A DNA stretch of 64,000 nt. Source: Pedobacter glucosidilyticus (GTDB lineage: Bacteria > Bacteroidota > Bacteroidia > Sphingobacteriales > Sphingobacteriaceae). A model generated the notes under the pieces. It was not told the DNA's origin. It was given only the letters and a program-made list of their open reading frames with translations, and searched no databases. The first letter of the stretch is position 1, and the number at the start of each line of letters is the position of its first letter. Position numbers and translations under genes: made by a program. Positions 61,473 through 64,000 of this stretch are shown one piece after another. The stretch lies in assembly GCF_002483235.1 (NCBI RefSeq), contig NZ_DLHN01000001.1, positions 50,355 through 114,354 on the forward strand, given 5' to 3'.

Positions 61473-63131
61473 ATGAAAATTACTCTAGCAATAGCTTTTT
61501 TAATTATCAAATCACTCTTAGTATTTTCACAAAACATTAATATTCAGGGTATTATTAAGGATAAAAATCAACATCCAATTCCTTATGTTTATTTTGGAAT
61601 TGAAGGAAAGGTTATCGGTACTGTAGCTGATTCACTTGGTGTTTTTAATCTAAAAATAAATAAATCATTATTAAATAATCAAGATTCTATAGTAGTATCT
61701 AGAACTGGTTTTAAATCAAAAAGATTTAATGCTATTGAATTGTTAACTCGTAAAAATTATATAGAAATTATTCTAGAACCTAATCTTAATACTTTCTTGA
61801 ATGAAGTTATTGTAAATGAAAAAAAGCTATCAGAAGTTGTTTATGGTAGAACAAAAGGAAATTTAGTTTTAAATCCACGGGCATATACAAAAATGTATGT
61901 AGAAAATGATTTATCTGGATTAGAACAAGCCACTATTATTGATATTGATGGTGATATTTTAATAAAAAGTATTGACTTTTTATTGATAAGAAATAAGCTG
62001 GAAAATCTGAATGTTAGATTGAATATTTATTCTGTTGTAAATGGCGAGCCTAGTGATAATATTTTAAAGAGAGATATTATTTTTAAAGTTGCTCAACAAA
62101 GTGGTTGGAATAGTATAGACTTAAGCAAATATAATATTAGAATAAAAGGAGAAAATAAAATTGCAATCGGGTTAGAAATTTTAAATAAAGCACCTGATTC
62201 TACAAAGTATTCTTATCTAATTCCTTCCTATCCATCAATTTTTAAAAAGAGCTTTTATAGAGAGAAATCATTCTCTAAATGGAATTCTGCTTCAAACTCT
62301 CATTTGTATATTAATATAAGGGCAATGATACCTTCTTTAAAAGCTAGTATTAGAGATAAGTTTGAAGAAGATGAGCCTGATTTAAAACTCATATTTGGAA
62401 ATAATATCCATGCAGGAAAGATTTGTAAGGTTGATAGTGGAGAAATTTATTACGAAACCTATGGTAAAGGAAAACCTTTGATATTACTTCATGGTAATGG
62501 AGAGTCTATTTCATCTTTTAGAGAGCAAGTAAAGTTGTTATCTGATTATTTTAATGTTATTGCGTTAGATTCTAGAGGGCAAGGAAATAGTCAAGATTAT
62601 AGTAAGTCTAGATATACTTATGAGCTTTTTTCAAAAGATGTAATTACTTTAATGGATACGCTTAAAATTAAAAAAGCAAGTATTCTTGGATGGAGTGACG
62701 GAGGCAACATAGGTATTTTACTCGCATTAAATCATTCAAATAGAGTGGATAAATTAATTACTATGGGAGCTAATATATTTCATGGTACTGATGCATTATC
62801 AGAAGAAGTTATTAATAGTTTCAAAATTAGAAAGGAAAAAATCCAGCAAGATCCATTTTTAAAAAATAATAATTCTGAAGCTAGATTGATAAATTTAGTT
62901 TTAGAGGAGCCAAATATCTCACCAAATCAATTAAATAGAATTCAAGGAATCCCTATTTTATTAATAGCTGGAGAGAATGATGTAGTAAAGCTCAAACATT
63001 CAGAATTAATAGAAAAATCAATCTCCAATTCTAAATTATTAATTCTAAAAGAGACAGATCATTACGCTCCTTTAAAGAACCCCGAACTATTTAACAAAGC
63101 AGTGCTAGACTTTTTAAACAAATCTCAGTAG
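61473..63131 (+). CDS. Secreted fusion: carboxypeptidase-regulatory-like domain plus alpha/beta hydrolase
   Basis: A 552-residue exported protein. A signal peptide ends near VFSQ at residue 20. Residues 22-115 form a carboxypeptidase-regulatory-like beta domain: NIQGIIKDKNQHPIPYVYFG and VADSLGVFNLKINKS. Residues 120-290 form a beta-rich middle that I do not recognise (LNVRLNIYSVVNGEPSDNIL). Residues 315-552 are a complete alpha/beta hydrolase: oxyanion LLHGNGES, nucleophile GWSDGG (Ser408), acid AGENDVV (Asp503), and base ETDHYAP (His530). No T9SS sorting domain is seen. Base composition is more AT-rich than its neighbours. The domain order is unusual; regulatory-like domains usually lead TonB receptors or DUF5686. 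Confidence 0.85.
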   Translation: MKITLAIAFLIIKSLLVFSQNINIQGIIKDKNQHPIPYVYFGIEGKVIGTVADSLGVFNLKINKSLLNNQDSIVVSRTGFKSKRFNAIELLTRKNYIEIILEPNLNTFLNEVIVNEKKLSEVVYGRTKGNLVLNPRAYTKMYVENDLSGLEQATIIDIDGDILIKSIDFLLIRNKLENLNVRLNIYSVVNGEPSDNILKRDIIFKVAQQSGWNSIDLSKYNIRIKGENKIAIGLEILNKAPDSTKYSYLIPSYPSIFKKSFYREKSFSKWNSASNSHLYINIRAMIPSLKASIRDKFEEDEPDLKLIFGNNIHAGKICKVDSGEIYYETYGKGKPLILLHGNGESISSFREQVKLLSDYFNVIALDSRGQGNSQDYSKSRYTYELFSKDVITLMDTLKIKKASILGWSDGGNIGILLALNHSNRVDKLITMGANIFHGTDALSEEVINSFKIRKEKIQQDPFLKNNNSEARLINLVLEEPNISPNQLNRIQGIPILLIAGENDVVKLKHSELIEKSISNSKLLILKETDHYAPLKNPELFNKAVLDFLNKSQ

Positions 63132-63209
63132 TTTTAAGTTTTAGCTGATTTTTCTCTTTCCTAATTTCTAGCAAAAACCTGCGTAAATAAACTGGGTTGA
63201 AGCGGCATC

Positions 63210-63232
63210 TTTTTGGCTTTTTCTGCCAAAAA
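63210..63232. terminator. Hairpin after the hydrolase fusion
   Basis: An 8-bp perfect stem (TTTTTGGC at 63210-63217 with 63225-63232) and a seven-base loop. It lies 78 bases past the hydrolase stop. No T-run follows on the plus strand, so the terminator role is uncertain. The sequence around it may be part of a repeat element. Confidence 0.4.
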
Positions 63233-63330
63233 ATACAGCGTAAAACCAGACTATCGTAAGCTATGAAAGAAGAAACCTGCTTTACAAAAAAATAATTAAA
63301 CCCAAACTTTAGTCTTCAATCTTCCAACAT

Positions 63331-63358
63331 CGGACATCGGACTTCGGACTCCCGACTT
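63331..63358. repeat. Heptanucleotide tandem repeat
   Basis: Four imperfect seven-base units (CGGACAT, CGGACTT, CGGACTC, CCGACTT) that run to within the stop codon of the NUDIX gene. A copy of the TTCAATCTTC word precedes it at 63315-63324. No reading frame spans it. Confidence 0.6.
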
Positions 63359-63908
63359 ACTTCAACACTCCCATCTTCAAAAAAGCATACATCAAACCAG
63401 TAACATGTAAAGCCTGAGGGATTTCATTATTCAATAACATTTGTTTTACTTCATCAATACTGTAAAATTCAATATCAATATCTTCATGCTCATCTAAATC
63501 CTGTTCCTGCACTTTTTTGCCACCTCTAGCCAAATAGCAATAAGTAACATTGTTTGATGTTGCAGGGTTGGGATAAATGGTAGAAACCAATTCTAAATCG
63601 TTAAACAGATAGCCTGTTTCTTCTAATAGTTCTCTCTTAGCAGCATCAGCAGGGTTTTCATCCCCATCTATAACACCACCAGGTATCTCAATAGAAACTA
63701 AATTTCCACTGTGGCGATATTGCCTAACCATAATAACTTTTTCATCCTCAGTAATAGCAACAATATTAACCCAATTGGGATATTCTAAAACATAATATTC
63801 TTTAGCAATTCTGCCATCAGGTAGTTTACATTCATCAACCCTTAAAGTTGCCCATGGGCGTTTTACAATATATTCAGAAGAGCAAGTCTCCCATTTTTCT
63901 ATACTCAT
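63357..63908 (-). CDS. NUDIX hydrolase (ADP-ribose pyrophosphatase-like)
   Basis: A 183-residue NUDIX enzyme. The NUDIX box is complete: GVIDGDENPADAAKRELLEE followed by TGY, matching Gx5Ex7REUxEExGU. IVAITEDEKVIMVRQYRHSG with NLVSIEIPGG precedes it, as in ADP-ribose pyrophosphatases, so that activity is the most likely, but the substrate is not certain. The stop codon lies inside a heptanucleotide tandem repeat. A short AT-rich gap and tandem octamers lie upstream of its start. Confidence 0.92.
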   Translation of the reverse strand: MSIEKWETCSSEYIVKRPWATLRVDECKLPDGRIAKEYYVLEYPNWVNIVAITEDEKVIMVRQYRHSGNLVSIEIPGGVIDGDENPADAAKRELLEETGYLFNDLELVSTIYPNPATSNNVTYCYLARGGKKVQEQDLDEHEDIDIEFYSIDEVKQMLLNNEIPQALHVTGLMYAFLKMGVLK

Positions 63909-63976
63909 GCTATAAAAATAAAAAATCCCGAATTATTTCAGGATTCTATAAAACAATTTATGCTAATATGTTTTGG

Positions 63977-64000
63977 CACCTAACCACCTAACCACCTAAC
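63977..64000. repeat. Octamer tandem repeat CACCTAAC at window end
   Basis: Three perfect copies of CACCTAAC in a row end exactly at the right edge of the window, so the array may be longer. It is about 70 bases upstream of the NUDIX start. The role is not known. Confidence 0.6.

Noticed and set aside
63331..64000. CRISPR array at the right edge
   Set aside because: The 7- and 8-base units are direct tandem copies without spacers, so they are simple repeats; no cas gene is present.

Overview
The window is AT-rich chromosomal DNA of a Bacteroidota bacterium, most likely a member of the Sphingobacteriaceae (Pedobacter-like). The evidence is type IX secretion (T9SS) components and cargo with C-terminal sorting domains, -7 promoter boxes matching TAnnTTTG, a near absence of Shine-Dalgarno sequences, split transketolase subunits, a menaquinone-type prenyltransferase and methyltransferase, and DUF5686, DUF6089 and PorP/SprF families. 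The genus is inferred, not proven. I saw no rRNA, tRNA, CRISPR array, insertion sequence or prophage.

Layout. 1-3.3 kb, minus strand: cysE with the 5' end of cysM (cysteine synthesis), then a pheS / degenerate Rieske-like lipoprotein / TetR operon. 3.5-9 kb: DUF5686 outer-membrane protein, trhO and gyrB; the gyrB upstream region carries two DnaA-box-like sites. 9-15.5 kb: DUF58, an MscS channel, a class III aminotransferase, an ECF sigma / membrane anti-sigma-like / Spy-like operon, and a two-gene transketolase. 15.7-20.7 kb: a tight four-gene operon with two secreted proteins (one a type B T9SS cargo), a PorP/SprF protein and a PorE-like TPR/PD40/OmpA protein. 20.9-28.2 kb: Fic, Dabb, OMPLA phospholipase, APC permease, a 58-residue membrane peptide, Kup and a small type A T9SS cargo.

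28.2-45.9 kb: FAH hydrolase, M23 peptidase and Bcp; engB-ubiA/mqnP-pepF on the minus strand; ubiE/menG-porT; SDR and YqeY; then an envelope cluster (hydrolase, CBS protein, nadK, porG-like, uppS, bamA, two skp/ompH, murI). 46.0-53.7 kb: nuoHIJKLMN, the membrane arm of complex I plus NuoI, without nuoA-G beside it. 53.9-59.6 kb: amtB, a HesB/IscA protein, a methylmalonyl-CoA mutase large subunit with a membrane partner, and a 5'-nucleotidase split into two overlapping genes. 59.7-64 kb: dnaA flanked by short intergenic repeats, an unusual secreted alpha/beta hydrolase fusion, a NUDIX hydrolase and simple tandem repeats.

The main shared theme is the envelope: outer-membrane assembly (BamA, Skp), undecaprenyl and peptidoglycan precursors (UppS, MurI), T9SS parts at three separate loci, and cargo near them. 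Eleven exact TAnnTTTG boxes were found next to genes. Several set the start codon and imply leaderless or very short-leader mRNAs. No wholly new multi-gene system stands out. The best leads are the hydrolase fusion, the ligand-less Rieske-like lipoprotein operon, the T9SS cargo operon and the DnaA-box/gyrB arrangement.
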